Positions 50,581 to 62,630 of a DNA stretch of 64,000 nt are shown in pieces; position 1 is the first letter of the stretch; each line of letters starts with the position of its first letter. The notes under the pieces were generated by a model, which was not told where the DNA came from, made no database searches, and saw only the letters and a program-made list of their open reading frames with translations. The stretch is from contig JAHDYR010000067.1 of the NCBI GenBank assembly GCA_019828565.1, positions 682,001-746,000 of the forward strand. Direction: 5' to 3'. The position numbers and the translations under genes are program-made. The stretch is from Carpediemonas membranifera. Lineage: Eukaryota; Fornicata.

Positions 50581-51446
50581 CTAATCCTGAGCTTGTTGTA
50601 AAGCCAGTCATCGAGCGTCGGCGGCACCAGGTCAGCAGAGCTTCGGATCTCCGGGTTGAGATCGAGGATCGTTGGGCGCCGCGTGGTCGTTAAGTGACTG
50701 GACGCCAACTGGTGCCTGAACTGCTCATCGGTCAGGCTGATGCGCTTGTCCTTAATGACCTTCTGAGGCTTCTCCCGCGGTCTGCCGCGGCGCTCTAGCG
50801 TGCCGATAGACTGCATCCTATCGGTGGACACGTCGATCCGCTGCGCAAAGCGAAGCATGCGAACCGTCAACCCCTGAACCTTGAGCGCCTCCGATACAGC
50901 ACTGGCCTGCGGGAATCCCGATTTGAGCGTGCCAAAGCCCATCCAGCTCGGGCACGAGGTAAGGTCTATCGCATCGGGGAGATTACCTTGGAGATACGAA
51001 TACTCCCAGCCCGTCTGGTTGAGCAGAATGGCAATGGCGCCATACGGGCTGGGGAGACTCTCAACTGATGCAGGCGACACCTCTTCCTCCTCTTTCCAGG
51101 ACAACGGCTTCGCGGGGTGTGGCAAGTCGAAGTTCCGGAAAGACTGAACAGCCGAAACGATCTTCTTCTGCGTCCCCAGAGGCTTCTCAGCGAGGTACCG
51201 GCGCAAATGGGTTACCAGATCGTCACTACGAACAATCGCGATGCCCTTCTGGATATCTGTGGCGGTTTCCTGACAAATTCTGGCCAAAACGTCTTTCAGA
51301 AGCTTGTTGTAGTTCGTACGCGATTTGGTTGGAACATTCTTCAACCAACGCTTCATGATATCTTCGTCTATTGCCGCTACAGCCTCCATGGGATGAGTTT
51401 TTGCTGCTTCAGTTTGGATTGCTATTCCAGAATTTCGACCATACAA
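50028..51446 (-). CDS. 472-aa recombinase-like / acidic-tail protein, intact copy B
   Basis: Full frame without interruption: recombinase-type core-binding-like region at about 30-115, basic centre, acidic tail 286-472 ending KHQK. One substitution pair (SDD for SAE) distinguishes it from A. Same orientation and same neighbours (OTU-like gene on its 5' side) as in A, but its 3' side now faces the cysteine-rich gene. Confidence 0.7.
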   Translation of the reverse strand: MYGRNSGIAIQTEAAKTHPMEAVAAIDEDIMKRWLKNVPTKSRTNYNKLLKDVLARICQETATDIQKGIAIVRSDDLVTHLRRYLAEKPLGTQKKIVSAVQSFRNFDLPHPAKPLSWKEEEEVSPASVESLPSPYGAIAILLNQTGWEYSYLQGNLPDAIDLTSCPSWMGFGTLKSGFPQASAVSEALKVQGLTVRMLRFAQRIDVSTDRMQSIGTLERRGRPREKPQKVIKDKRISLTDEQFRHQLASSHLTTTRRPTILDLNPEIRSSADLVPPTLDDWLYNKLRIRMVQLHDQRKPEGGDTGEGESDDEALFDETAGEAEMPETAVEGEFDDEAGLEMLEGEWEDEESSDSDAEDSLVDNLSFLQSQQVECDMSERDTDEGVRSGANGSGLAPLYDAMKTRVPSRRIRLRRYHESESDLGSSSDSEDGMPKLPVEAFEHIRDAGMTTVRLTRAEYDDVMEKREQEKHQK

Positions 51447-52518
51447 AACTCTAAAGTATTGGGAATTGACCCAAACTGAGCTCAGATACGTGATCTGGGG
51501 CCTGAGTGGGTGAATGGGGACCTTTCATTTTTTAAAAGTGTTGTTACACTCCCAGATTTAATGATAATCTCCGGTGCTGGAAGTAATTCTGAAATGGCGA
51601 TCGAAATGCAATTATTATTCTGAAAACCGAATCCATGGTGCTGCCATTCTCTATTCGCTCTAATAGGTACCCAGGCCAGGTTTTGTACACCCTACCCGCT
51701 TGCCTCGGAATTCGGACATGCCGAAATTCTGAAATTCGAATACCACCGCCCATTTTAGACGTATGAGATCAGTATCCCATGCCAAACCTCAGGACGGCAT
51801 TCGTGTACCTTTTCCTGCCCTGTATCCATTAGATAACCACCCACTTTCCTTTCACAATGTGCACTTTATGCTCGCAACGAGATTGAAATGGCGAACTTAA
51901 GAATAGAAAGAATACTGGCGGCTTTAACGTAGTAGGCATGTGTACAACACTAAGAAACATCAGTATGCGGGCGCAGAGCATCATTAAAGCAACAATTATC
52001 CCTAAACAACATCAACAACTATAAGTCCACCAGGACCATACGATATGAACTATAAATGGAGCATAGATCAGTACAGCTGATTTGAAAGTACCAGGCATGG
52101 CCAGAATACCGCAATTATCGTCCGTTGATCCACGTGACCTCCATCTTGGTCGGTATCCAGAGAACCTCCGTCAGACGCTTGCAACGGAACATTTAGGGGG
52201 AGCATCCTGAATGGGGCCAGATTTGAGGGACCCTTGGTCTGACATGCCATGACCGAGTACTCTAGGGGCCTCCACAGTGCGTCCCGAGGTACGTTATAGC
52301 ACCACAGACTTGGTGTGTCTTAGCCTGCACCGCCCGAAAGCTCGTCGGATCACTCCCCATACGTTATATCGCCATTCAGTCCACATAATGGATGTTTTCG
52401 GAGCGATTATATCCCCCGTTTGTATGGTATAACGTTTCCGACACCCCGTTGCCTACGGTTACTGGCAATTTTCTCATCTCTGTTATATGTCCATTATTGG
52501 GATATAACGAAGAGAAGA
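51447..52518. promoter_or_regulatory. Divergent intergenic region, copy B
   Basis: Direct copy of 19046-20116 with a few substitutions; the ACGTTATA-type motifs upstream of the OTU-like start are all preserved. Confidence 0.45.
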
Positions 52519-54503
52519 ATGACGTTCGAATTCCTTCACGAGTGGATCGAGAGCACCTCAGATGATGTGATTGAGGCCGTTATCACCGAATTCAAGGAGA
52601 AGAAGACAAACAAGGCGAAGAGTGCCGTTCTTCGGGACAAATTGCTCGACGAGAACGATATCTTCGATATAGTCGTCAAGAACGGTACGTAATTGGTGCA
52701 AATGTTTATATAGGGATCAACTTTAACCACCTGTGCTCATATTTCGAGATTCAGGGCGAGAAGAAGGCAGAACTCGAGGCATTGCTGTCTCAGCAGGTGC
52801 AGGATAAGACCTCGAACGAGAACATCGAGGCAACCTTCACGGAGAAGGAGATGAAGGCGTTTGAGTCGGCCGCTGTCACAGCCTTCAAGAACTCCAAGAG
52901 GGCTGAGTATGCCAAGGAGAATGAGGGCGCGCGTATCGAAAAAGAGGCGCTGAGTGTCAAGGTTCGGGCGTGGCGCAACGCGACATCCACCAACGCGCTT
53001 GTGCGCGACCATGTCACAGCAATGGTTGCCAGGGTGCGCAGCAAGGAGGCAGACCTTGCTTACATGAAGCACTCCTGCCGCTCGTACTTCGAAGAGTACA
53101 TCATCGCCCTGGAATGGTTGGAGACCCCCGCGGGAGAAGGTACGCCCCTGCTCCCCCCAGGTACTGGCGCTATCATCGATTACTATCACAAAATTGTTCG
53201 AGGATACAAGAAGAGAGTCAAGCAGTTGAGGAAGAGCTTGACGGCAAAGAGTGAGGAAGTCATCACGCTGCATCGACGCCTTCTGCAGCAGCAGGCTGAG
53301 CGAGAGGCAGCCTATGACGCTGACAAGTCCATGGATGCATCACTCCCATGCAGCCCCATCCCGCCACAGTCTGGCACAGTCTCCAGGACTTCCTGTCCCC
53401 GACGCGATACGGACGAGGCGCAGGCAGCCATGTCTGTGAAGCGCAAGGCCCTCATCATCACGCCCGAGAAGGCCAGGCCAGAGGACTCGGAGGAGGAGTC
53501 AGAGGAGGAAGAGGAGCCAGTGGAGGAGGTCGAGTCAGAGGAGGAAGAGGAGCCAGTGGAGGAGGTCGAGTCAGAGGAGGAAGAGGAGCCAGTGGCGGAT
53601 GAGTTGATGGAGGAGCTGCACTTTGGCGACCTCGAGGGCGGCAACTCCGGCGACGACGAGGATGTTTGCTCAGCGTCTGCACAAGCAACCGCTCCGAATG
53701 ACCTGGCAGACCCCATAGACCTCAACTTTACGCCTGAGATGAAGGATATCATCGCACAGCACTCTCCGGCCAAGAGTAAGTCAGAGGAGGAGCAGGAGGA
53801 AGAGAAGGCCGAGTCAGACGAGGAGGGTGGGGCAGAGGAGGAGGGTGAAACCGAGGAGAGCGGAAGAGTGGTCAACGCCAGGTCTGACCCAACCCGCTAC
53901 AACCGAACTGTGGCATTCGACATGATCATCACGACAAGGCTTCCGAGTTCAGGTTGGCCTACGTATCCGACCCTGGGTTATGGGAACTGCATCATTCACT
54001 GCCTGATGATGATGTCGGGTCTGAGAACATTTACTGCGTTCAGACGCAAATTGCCCTTGTCGCAGAAGCTCAAGGCTGAGGATGAGGCGACAGCTTACCG
54101 CCAGACGCTCCTCGCCCACGCAAGGACCATGGCCGTATTCTCAAAGATGACAGAGATAGAGCTTCTGGATGAGCTGTTTCCTGGGCACGTCAATAGTGAC
54201 GGGACAGTGACGAGATGGGCATGCGTTGAAGCAATCAGAGTGTGGACTTCGATGACAGGGAAGCCGACCATGCTTGTCAACATTGATGAGAAGATGATCA
54301 CGCACATTTACCGTAACGAGAAGGGCAATGCATTGACAGTGCGGCGTCCCTTCGATGGCGATCAGAGTAGAGCGCTGGAGAGTTTTAGGGCGGAGTGCGC
54401 CAGGCTCGACATCAACTACGTGATACAGTTGATGGGTCGACATGCAACTTTGCGGAAGGTCTCAAAGCCGACCCAGGTGAAGATTAGGAGACGTAAGAAC
54501 TAA
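52519..54503 (+). CDS. OTU-like cysteine protease domain protein, acidic (copy B)
   Basis: Direct-orientation copy of the gene at 20117 (constant offset 32,402), with the same split first exon, the same one-base frame problem at the presumed intron, and a Gly for Glu change (LFPGHVNS). The shared irregular intron means it is not an error in one copy only. Domains are described for copy A. Confidence 0.5.
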
Positions 54504-54687
54504 ATATGACATGAAGTATTCGGTAATTTGATCGGTACTATTAACTAGGAGTCTGTTCATAGTCACAAGTGCAACATCACTCACGTCACGTGAATTAGCG
54601 AGGATATATTAGTTCACACCAGTGTTTACCCGTCTATGTTGCATTGTTAACACGTATCATTGAAACTGTGACCAACTTTGGTTGCGA

Positions 54688-56104
54688 GCATAAACTGCAC
54701 GGGTCCAGGTCGGCAACCGTTGCCGACCTGGAAGCCGCTCCTTGGGCGTTGAAGAACAGAAGAGAAAGCGATCAGCGATGCTTTTATGCAGTATTAAGCA
54801 GGTTGTGCGCGTCAAATGTCCGGTAATGCATTCGTCACCATCTAATCAACATCAACTCTTTTTCTCGGCAATGCAGAGGAGAATGCCCGTCACTAAAGGA
54901 TGATTTGGTACTGAATAAACATTATAATGAGACTGGAATGCTTGTGGACACGAAAACAGCAATGACAACATCGGGAGCAAGACAAGAAGATGATTCAGAT
55001 TTATGAGGGAGAGGACGCCAGGGATGACGGCGCCAGGGATGAGGCGCCAGGATGAGGGCGCCAGGATTACCTTAAGCTCTGCCGACCTGGTGGCTTTACA
55101 AAAAGCTCAGGATGAGGATGGTCCAGCTCCACGACCAGCGTAATCCCGATGGGGTCGACACGGGGGAGGGTGAGTCTGACGATGAGGCGCTGTTTGACGA
55201 GACAGCTGGCGAGGCAGAGATGCCGGAGACCGCAGTGGAGGGCGAGTTTGACGATGAGGCCGGGTTGGAGATGCTGGAAGGAGAGTGGGAGGATGAGGAG
55301 AGTTCAGACAGCGATGCCGAGGATAGCCTCGTCGACAACCTGTCATTTCTTCAGTCACAACAGGTTGAGTGTGATATGTCTGAGAGAGATACCGATGAGG
55401 GTGTCCGTAGCGGGGCCAATGGAAGTGGGCTCGCTCCGCTCTATGACTCAATGAAGACCAGGGTGCCCAGCAGACGCATTCGCCTTCGCCGCTATCACGA
55501 GAGCGAGTCAGACTTGGGCAGCAGCAGCGACAGCGAGGACGGGATGCCGAAGCTGCCCGTTGAGGCCTTTGAGCACATCCGTGATGCCGGGATGACAACT
55601 GTGAGGCTGACGAGGGCCGAGTATGACGACGTGATGGAGAAGAGAGAGCAGGAAAAGCACCAGAAGTAAATGGCGAGTGATTATCAACTGGATGCAGAGG
55701 CTGAGCGGCGTAACTAGCCTGCCAGGGTCCTTGCACACAGTATGTGTCTTGGCCAAGCTTGACTTCGTCGGTTGGCCGAAAAAGCATAAACTGCACGGGT
55801 CCAGGTCGGCAACCGTTGCCGACCTGGAAGCCGCTCCTTGGGCGTTGAAGAACAGAAGAGAAAGCGATCAGCGATGCTTTTATGCAGTATTAAGCAGGTT
55901 GTGCGCGTCAAATGTCCGGTAATGCATTCGTCACCATCTAATCAACATCAACTCTTTTTCTCGGCAATGCAGAGGAGAATGCCCGTCACTAAAGGATGAT
56001 TTGGTACTGAATAAACATTATAATGAGACTGGAATGCTTGTGGACACGAAAACAGCAATGACAACATCGGGAGCAAGACAAGAAGATGATTCAGATTTAT
56101 GAGG
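54688..56104 (+). repeat. Module array B2: one module plus partial, plus orientation
   Basis: Palindromes at 54705-54731 and 55801-55827. It sits in the same place as array A2 but with one 1,096-bp module fewer. Acidic-tail frame at 55112-55669. Confidence 0.92.
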
Positions 56105-56230
56105 ACGCTGAAGAGGCCATGGTGAATCGACCGGGGACCCTGGCCTGCCATCTTCCTTCGTAAACAGTACGTCTGGTGCTCCCATGGTTGTTCCCAAGGT
56201 TCTTGTTCTTCGCGCATTGCTGGAATCGAC

Positions 56231-57505
56231 ATGGAAAGCAATTACATGCTTCAGGAGCTTCACTGCCTCACTGGTACGTCCTATCGTATGCGACGGGACA
56301 AGTTATCTGAGAAATCGGTCCTCGTTGTCAACCGTTTCAACGATTCCGCCCGTGGACGTGCCGAGGAGCTCTTTCTCGCCGCTCTTGAGCTTGCTCCAGC
56401 CTCTAACGTGTTCGAGGAACGCGATGAGCCCATTGTGCGCAAGGCAGCTCCGCAACCTGCTGAGAAGCGCGTTCGCTCCGCCGATTGCGCAGAGCAAGTC
56501 GATTATCCTGCCAAGCCTTCAGACCGAGCCCTGCGCGCAGCCAGGCGCGCAGCTGGCGACGCCGCTACATCCCTCGCCGGCCCATCTCCCACCGGTTCTG
56601 CTGCCAGACAGCTTTCAGCGGATGACCCGTGCTCTGGCACCCGCTCGGCTGTCCCTTCCATGTCCCTCGCCGAGTCAGCTTCTTCTGGCTCTGTTGGTAG
56701 CTCGTCTGTGGCCATCGCCGACACTGGTGCATCCGCATCCGCCATAACTCCCACTGCCCGCGCCAAGGCGCCGAAGCGCAAGCTTCCTTTCCTTACCAGT
56801 GAGATTGATGTGGAGCAGTTCCTAAGCTCGTGGGCTAGTTCCACCAAGCTTGAGGCAGCCGGCGCCAGGGAGCTGAAGTTTATATCCAAGTCGGACCTGA
56901 AGTCGGTCATTCGGAATGAGAGGGTCCAGAGTGTCGAGCGCATCTGCAACATCGCATGGGTGGCATATCAGATGGAGCTCTACAATGAGCTGGAGAATGA
57001 CGGTGTGGCCATCGACGACTGCATCGTCCCGACCGAGCAGCTGGAGGTACTGCAGGCTAGGGTTAGCGAGGCCTTGATGCGACCCACCAGAGAACTTATC
57101 GATGGAACTCGGAAGGTGTGGAATTACAGGGCGACGTACGCCGGCATGGTCAAGTCGATTTGTGACTCCATGGCAACGATGTTGTTCATCGACCCTGGGA
57201 CCGTCACGCGACACTATATTCTCGTGGTGAGATACATGATTCTCTTCCCCAATCTCTTCTGGGACCTGCTCTCGAGCCACTGTCTGCCTGACACCATCGC
57301 TTACACCAACGTTGTCATGGATGTTGGTCTGAAGAATCTTTTGCTTGACACCCCTGCCGAGGATGACTCGTCCCTCACCACGCTCATCCAGAAGAAGTTT
57401 GAGGGCGATGACAGAAGAGTTGTCATTTATAAGGCGATTGGAACAGCTGATGAGGAAGTTGTCTCAACTGGGGCAGTTCCTCAGGTCGAAGAGCCTGACG
57501 AGTAA
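56231..57505 (+). CDS. 424-aa element-encoded protein, unknown function (copy B)
   Basis: Translated product identical, as far as I can see, to copy A (24925-26199). Same upstream leader with GCTGAAGAGGCC and same convergent neighbour. Confidence 0.65.
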   Translation: MESNYMLQELHCLTGTSYRMRRDKLSEKSVLVVNRFNDSARGRAEELFLAALELAPASNVFEERDEPIVRKAAPQPAEKRVRSADCAEQVDYPAKPSDRALRAARRAAGDAATSLAGPSPTGSAARQLSADDPCSGTRSAVPSMSLAESASSGSVGSSSVAIADTGASASAITPTARAKAPKRKLPFLTSEIDVEQFLSSWASSTKLEAAGARELKFISKSDLKSVIRNERVQSVERICNIAWVAYQMELYNELENDGVAIDDCIVPTEQLEVLQARVSEALMRPTRELIDGTRKVWNYRATYAGMVKSICDSMATMLFIDPGTVTRHYILVVRYMILFPNLFWDLLSSHCLPDTIAYTNVVMDVGLKNLLLDTPAEDDSSLTTLIQKKFEGDDRRVVIYKAIGTADEEVVSTGAVPQVEEPDE

Positions 57506-57529
57506 ACTATATCCATTGATTTATCAGTG

Positions 57530-58443
57530 TTACTTACCAAACCGAGTAAAGGAGCTACGGGTAAACTGCTCCAACAGCTTTCGAGCCTGAGGCGAAGGCT
57601 GCGGACAATACCAGCTGCGAGTAGTTTTGTTTTCGACCAGATTGTTTTTGTTTGGCGTCTGCAGTCGCCTCGCACGGTTTCTGCCAAGTTCTGGTCACCC
57701 ACGGCTCCTCCCACTTGGTGAGGTGATAGCCGGACTCAAACTTGGAGATAGAGTCTATGGCATAGTGCATCACAGTGTCAGTGAGCTGAACAGCAGTCAC
57801 CTCTCCAGTGACGAGATCGGCTGTGCTCGTAAAGTTGGCCCAGTCAATAAAGTCCTTGAAGACTTCAGGAGAAATCTTGCGAAGGGCATAGTGCTCCCAC
57901 CAGACCGTGAAAGCAGTAGGATGGCTGACGATTGCGTAAGCCCTCTTGGCCACACTCGTCGGTGCGATGGTAATGCACGCCTTCCTGACCTTGTCGCTCG
58001 GTAGTCTCATGCGCCTCACCTTAGCAGCAATGTCACACCAAACAACCAAGTCCTGCACGTCTTTGAGCAGTGCGAGGGTGGTGTCGATCGACATTGACGA
58101 CGGATCACCAGCACCGAAACCTGCGAAGACTGTCGTCTGAATGTCGACTGCCACAGAGCCCGAGAACGACACAAGAAGGCTGTTCGTTCTCTCCATCATC
58201 CACTTACTGCCACACTGAGTGCATAGCCAAGCGGAAAAGAACGAGCTGCGGACATCGGCCCTGATTTTGGCTGTGTTACCGTTATTCTCGCCCTCGTTAA
58301 GCCTACTGATTGTGAATAGCGAGTACTTGTCCATAAAGAGCTCAAAAGCTTCCTTAAAAAGCCGTTGTCTCTTGCTGTTGGGTGCTTGACGTGATAGTGT
58401 TCATTTCCATCCGTGCAGAGCCCAGCCGAACGTCTCTAGACAT
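57530..58443 (-). pseudogene. 303-aa element-encoded protein (copy B, homopolymer frameshifts)
   Basis: The main frame is 58334-57555. Extra bases in a T run near 57645 and an A run near 58358 shift both ends relative to copy A. Both are single-base homopolymer changes and may be consensus errors. Confidence 0.6.
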
Positions 58444-58453
58444 AGTCTGAGCA

Positions 58454-59760
58454 GCGTAACTAGCCTGCCAGGGTCCGTGTACACAGTATGTGTCTTGGCC
58501 AAGCTTGACTTCGTCGGTTGGCCGAAAAAGCATAAACTGCACGGGTCCAGGTCGGCAACCGTTGCCGACCTGGAAGCCGCTCCTTGGGCGTTGAAGAACA
58601 GAAGAGAAAGCGATCAGCGATGCTTTTATGCAGTATTAAGCAGGTTGTGCGCGTCAAATGTCCGGTAATGCATTCGTCACCATCTAATCAACATCAACTC
58701 TTTTTCTCGGCAATGCAGAGGAGAATGCCCGTCACTAAAGGATGATTTGGTACTGAATAAACATTATAATGAGACTGGAATGCTTGTGGACACGAAAACA
58801 GCAATGACAACATCGGGAGCAAGACAAGAAGATGATTCAGATTTATGAGGGAGAGGACGCCAGGGATGACGGCGCCAGGGATGAGGCGCCAGGATGAGGG
58901 CGCCAGGATTACCTTAAGCTCTGCCGACCTGGTGGCTTTACAAAAAGCTCAGGATGAGGATGGTCCAGCTCCACGACCAGCGTAATCCCGATGGGGTCGA
59001 CACGGGGAGGGTGAGTCTGACGATGAGGCGCTGTTTGACGAGACAGCTGGCGAGGCAGAGATGCCGGAGACCGCAGTGGAGGGCGAGTTTGACGATGAGG
59101 CCGGGTTGGAGATGCTGGAAGGAGAGTGGGAGGATGAGGAGAGTTCAGACAGCGATGCCGAGGATAGCCTCGTCGACAACCTGTCATTTCTTCAGTCACA
59201 ACAGGTTGAGTGTGATATGTCTGAGAGAGATACCGATGAGGGTGTCCGTAGCGGGGCCAATGGAAGTGGGCTCGCTCCGCTCTATGACGCTATGAAGACC
59301 AGGGAGCCCAGCAGACGCATTCGCCTTCGCCGCTATCACGAGAGCGAGTCAGACTTGGGCAGCAGCAGCGACAGCGAGGACGGGATGCCGAAGCTGCCCG
59401 TTGAGGCCTTTGAGCACATCCGTGATGCCGGGATGACAACTGTGAGGCTGACGAGGGCCGAGTATGACGACGTGATGGAGAAGAGAGAGCAGGAAAAGCA
59501 CCAGAAGTAAATGGCGAGTGATTATCAACTGGATGCAGAGGCTGAGCGGCGTAACTAGCCTGCCAGGGTCCTTGTACACAGTATGTGTCTTGGCCAAGCT
59601 TGACTTCGTCGGTTGGCCGAAAAAGCATAAACTGTACGGGTCCAGGTCGGCAACCGTTGCCGACCTGGAAGCCGCTCCTTGGGCGTTGAAGAACAGAAGA
59701 GAAAGCGATCAGCGATGCTTTTTATGCAGTATTAAGCAGGTTGTGCGCGTCAAATGCTTG
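58454..59760 (+). repeat. Module array B3: one module plus partial, beside SET
   Basis: Palindromes at 58547-58573 and 59642-59668. In element A the equivalent array lies beside the cysteine-rich gene; this is the second inversion junction. The right edge merges with the diverged module sequence upstream of SET (to about 59970). Confidence 0.92.
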
Positions 59761-60109
59761 GTAATGCCTTTCCCCGCAAGCTAATCAACATCATCATTCT
59801 TTCTCTTCCGTATTAATGCGAGCGAACAGCAATAAAGACCATTTGGCACTAACTTAACACTACAATGAGACTGGCAAGCAATGGGAGCACAGAGACAGTA
59901 ACAACATCAAGAAGACCTCTCGATTTTACGAGAGGGGCCGAAACGCCGCTGAAGAGGCCGCGGGCCAAGATGTCAGGGAACGAGCGCATGGAGGGTGCCT
60001 GAGCTGCAGCTTAGCTTGCTTATTATTGATTTATAAACGGGTCGAATTCTGAGAACGATGTCGGAAGAAACGATCGTAATCCCCTCGGAGGGTTCTAGCA
60101 TGTCTCGTC

Positions 60110-60765
60110 ATGACTATGAGCTGCTGTTTGACAAAAATACCGGCAGACTTGAAGGATATTGACTGGAAGCAGGAGGGTGGCTCGTTCCTGGACCGGGACA
60201 TCACGATAGCGGCCAACGGTGTCTCCAAGAGCGTACAGCTGTACATGACTGATCAGCGCACGCTATATGGAGGCACCGCTGGCAAGGGAATCGCGTCTCG
60301 TGCCGAAATCCCTGCGAAGAGCATCATCGGCCTGTACTGCGGCCGACTGATCGACTTCCAGCCGGATGACCCCACGTACTGCACTCGCGTTGGCACGACG
60401 AAGTTCGCTATGGATGCGTCTTCACTGATGGGCAAGCTTGGAGTCCACACGGTGAACGACAACTCTGCTGTTTGTAACATGCCTCTCCCCCAATTATTTA
60501 GTACCACAATGTCAGTGCTCTTCTGTGCCATGTTTGTGTGGAGGATGCAGTCTTGCCTGTCATTGTATATGAAGCAAGCGTTGACATTCGTCCGTTTGAG
60601 TTCCTCTCGGTCGCCTACGAAGATGACTATTGGGCTGACCCCTTTGCTTGCCGGCCTCTCGTTGTCGCTGACTTCGAGACACTGCTGACCGACAAAGAGA
60701 TGACGAAGGAAGGCAAGTTGACCTTGGCATTGCAGTTCTTCGACAAGGTATCCACGAAGAAATAA
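60110..60765 (+). CDS. SET-domain protein (putative lysine methyltransferase), copy B
   Basis: Exons 60110-60469 and 60502-60765 with the same 32-nt intron as copy A; 207 aa. Ser to Gly at residue 24 distinguishes it. Domain description is given for copy A. It precedes the HEPN-like gene in the same direction, 260 bases away. Confidence 0.72.
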
Positions 60766-61025
60766 ATATCTGTCTGATTGAGTGATAGTCAAGCGCCACG
60801 GGTGATACTACGTCCGCCAACCTTACCTTGCCTTTAAGTATGCCAGTACAAAGCACTCACGTGTTACCTTACCATGTAAACAGAGAAATGTGGCATTTAT
60901 CAGTTGAAGCAACGCCCAGCCCACATCAATATGGGCTGTAGGTTACGTTTCTGCTGTCTCTAGACGCGCAGTGATCTCACTTACCACCGAACATTTCTTT
61001 AGAATTTCGTTCTGAAGAAACCGAT

Positions 61026-61898
61026 ATGAGCTCTGGGGCGAAGGATTCAGCAGGATACGCCAGCATGATGTTTGAAGCGCTACTGAGGATGATTCCGAAG
61101 CTGCAGGAGTACATCGCGAGGTACCGTGGTGACGGTGGCGAGATGGATCCGGCTATGCTTTTGCAAGCGATCCTACATCGTGTTCCTGATCTTCACCACG
61201 CTGATAAGAGACATATACGCGAGCTGTTGGCAGCTCGAAACTCAATCTGCCACAATCGCGATGTTTCCAGTGCTGCCGATTTTTGCATCCTTTGAGATGT
61301 CGGTCACATGCGTCATGTCGTTTGTGACGCAGAAGGTGGGCCGTGATGACGGCTTCAATGCCTTCATGGAGGCTCTGCACAACGAGGCGAACGGGGGCCG
61401 ACCAGGACGCGAGTTCACCCGCAAGCCCCTTCCCGCAGGGACTCCCAGCCTGTCAGGATAGTCGAGAAGCGGGTTGAGGTACCTGTTTACATGACTGCGC
61501 TGGGTCCTGATCCTGATAAGCCGAGGATGGTGGGAAAATGCCAGCAGTTTTCGCCACAGGGTGAGCATGCAGAGACTCAGACTGTGCGAGACCTAGAGGA
61601 GGCGTCTACTCAGACAGAGCTCTTGGTTGAGCCTGTTAGTACCCTGCGCACGGATGAATTATCTCGACGCGTCGTCAAGACCGCGATGTGCGATCTGCTT
61701 CGACAGAAGCTGAAGGAGAAGCCACCGATCGTATTAGCAGGGTCATGCGTTGTGTGCGGTGGGTCCGTGGACGATAGAGAGTGGGCCTGCACGCGACGTG
61801 GCACCAAGACGCCGAAGTCTAGCTGCCGAGATTTGTTGAAGCAGGCCACTGTTGATGCTTCAGCCGCAAGAGCAACAAAGAAGGTGCACGACACGTAA
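61026..61898 (+). pseudogene. HEPN-like motif plus zinc cluster protein (copy B, two frameshifts)
   Basis: Starts MSSGAKDSAGY at 61026. An extra T near 61284 and a missing G near 61398 break the frame; from 61491 it is open to the stop at 61896-61898 and includes the Cys cluster (CVVCGG, C at WACTRR and at KSSC) that copy A lacks in frame. Each copy repairs the breaks of the other, so the ancestral protein was about 290 aa. Confidence 0.5.
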
Positions 61899-62168
61899 GG
61901 TATATCTGACGGAAGGCAGTGGCCTGGCTTAACTCGCAGATGGAGAAATAAGATTCAGAGTCAATGGATATGTTTACAGCTTCGCATTCATCTATCGTCA
62001 GGGTATCCAGATCGGACAGAGATGGTCTTTCAGACTCTGCATCCCCGCTTCGTGCAGGATGCGGTTCGCGTGCCTGACGGTCATGGGGACTACCCCAGAG
62101 CGAATCAAGGTCCTTGGACATCCAGATAAGGGTCTCAAAGGCAGGGTGATCCACGGCAGCCTCTTGCA

Positions 62169-62630
62169 TCAACTCCTGTAGCGCGGGTCTAAGTCACGTA
62201 GGTCTGCGACATACGATCCCAGCCGGCAGAGAGCAACGACTAGGGCGAGCTGACGGTGGGACTCGGCAATGTCGTACTTCAGAGCACCCGTGAGCTTGTC
62301 GTACTCTTCCTCAGTCAGCACCTGGCGTGCCGGAAGCGTGTGAGTCCTTATCCTGCAAATTAGGTCGGTTTCGGCACCAGCAGTGCGAAGAAGGCGAACG
62401 AGAGCCTGTTGAGGCATCGAGATGGACTTGTACCGTCCAAAACGGCAACAGAAGGACAGAGAGTCCAGAAACTGTTCGAATACGTCACTATTTTGTCGGA
62501 TCTCTGTGATAATAACAACATCAGCATCCTCATCGTCGCACTCAAGGTAAACGCACAGTTTTTGATATGTCTGCTTGTATTGCTCCTTCGTAGAGCGCTT
62601 CAGTCCCTCTAGAGCGTGCTTCAGCAGCAT
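62169..62630 (-). CDS. 153-aa recombinase core-binding-like protein (copy B)
   Basis: Same frame and stop as copy A at 12301-12762. A following frame (62172-61819) overlaps the HEPN-like gene tail on the other strand and is probably not coding over its full length. Confidence 0.5.
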   Translation of the reverse strand: MLLKHALEGLKRSTKEQYKQTYQKLCVYLECDDEDADVVIITEIRQNSDVFEQFLDSLSFCCRFGRYKSISMPQQALVRLLRTAGAETDLICRIRTHTLPARQVLTEEEYDKLTGALKYDIAESHRQLALVVALCRLGSYVADLRDLDPRYRS

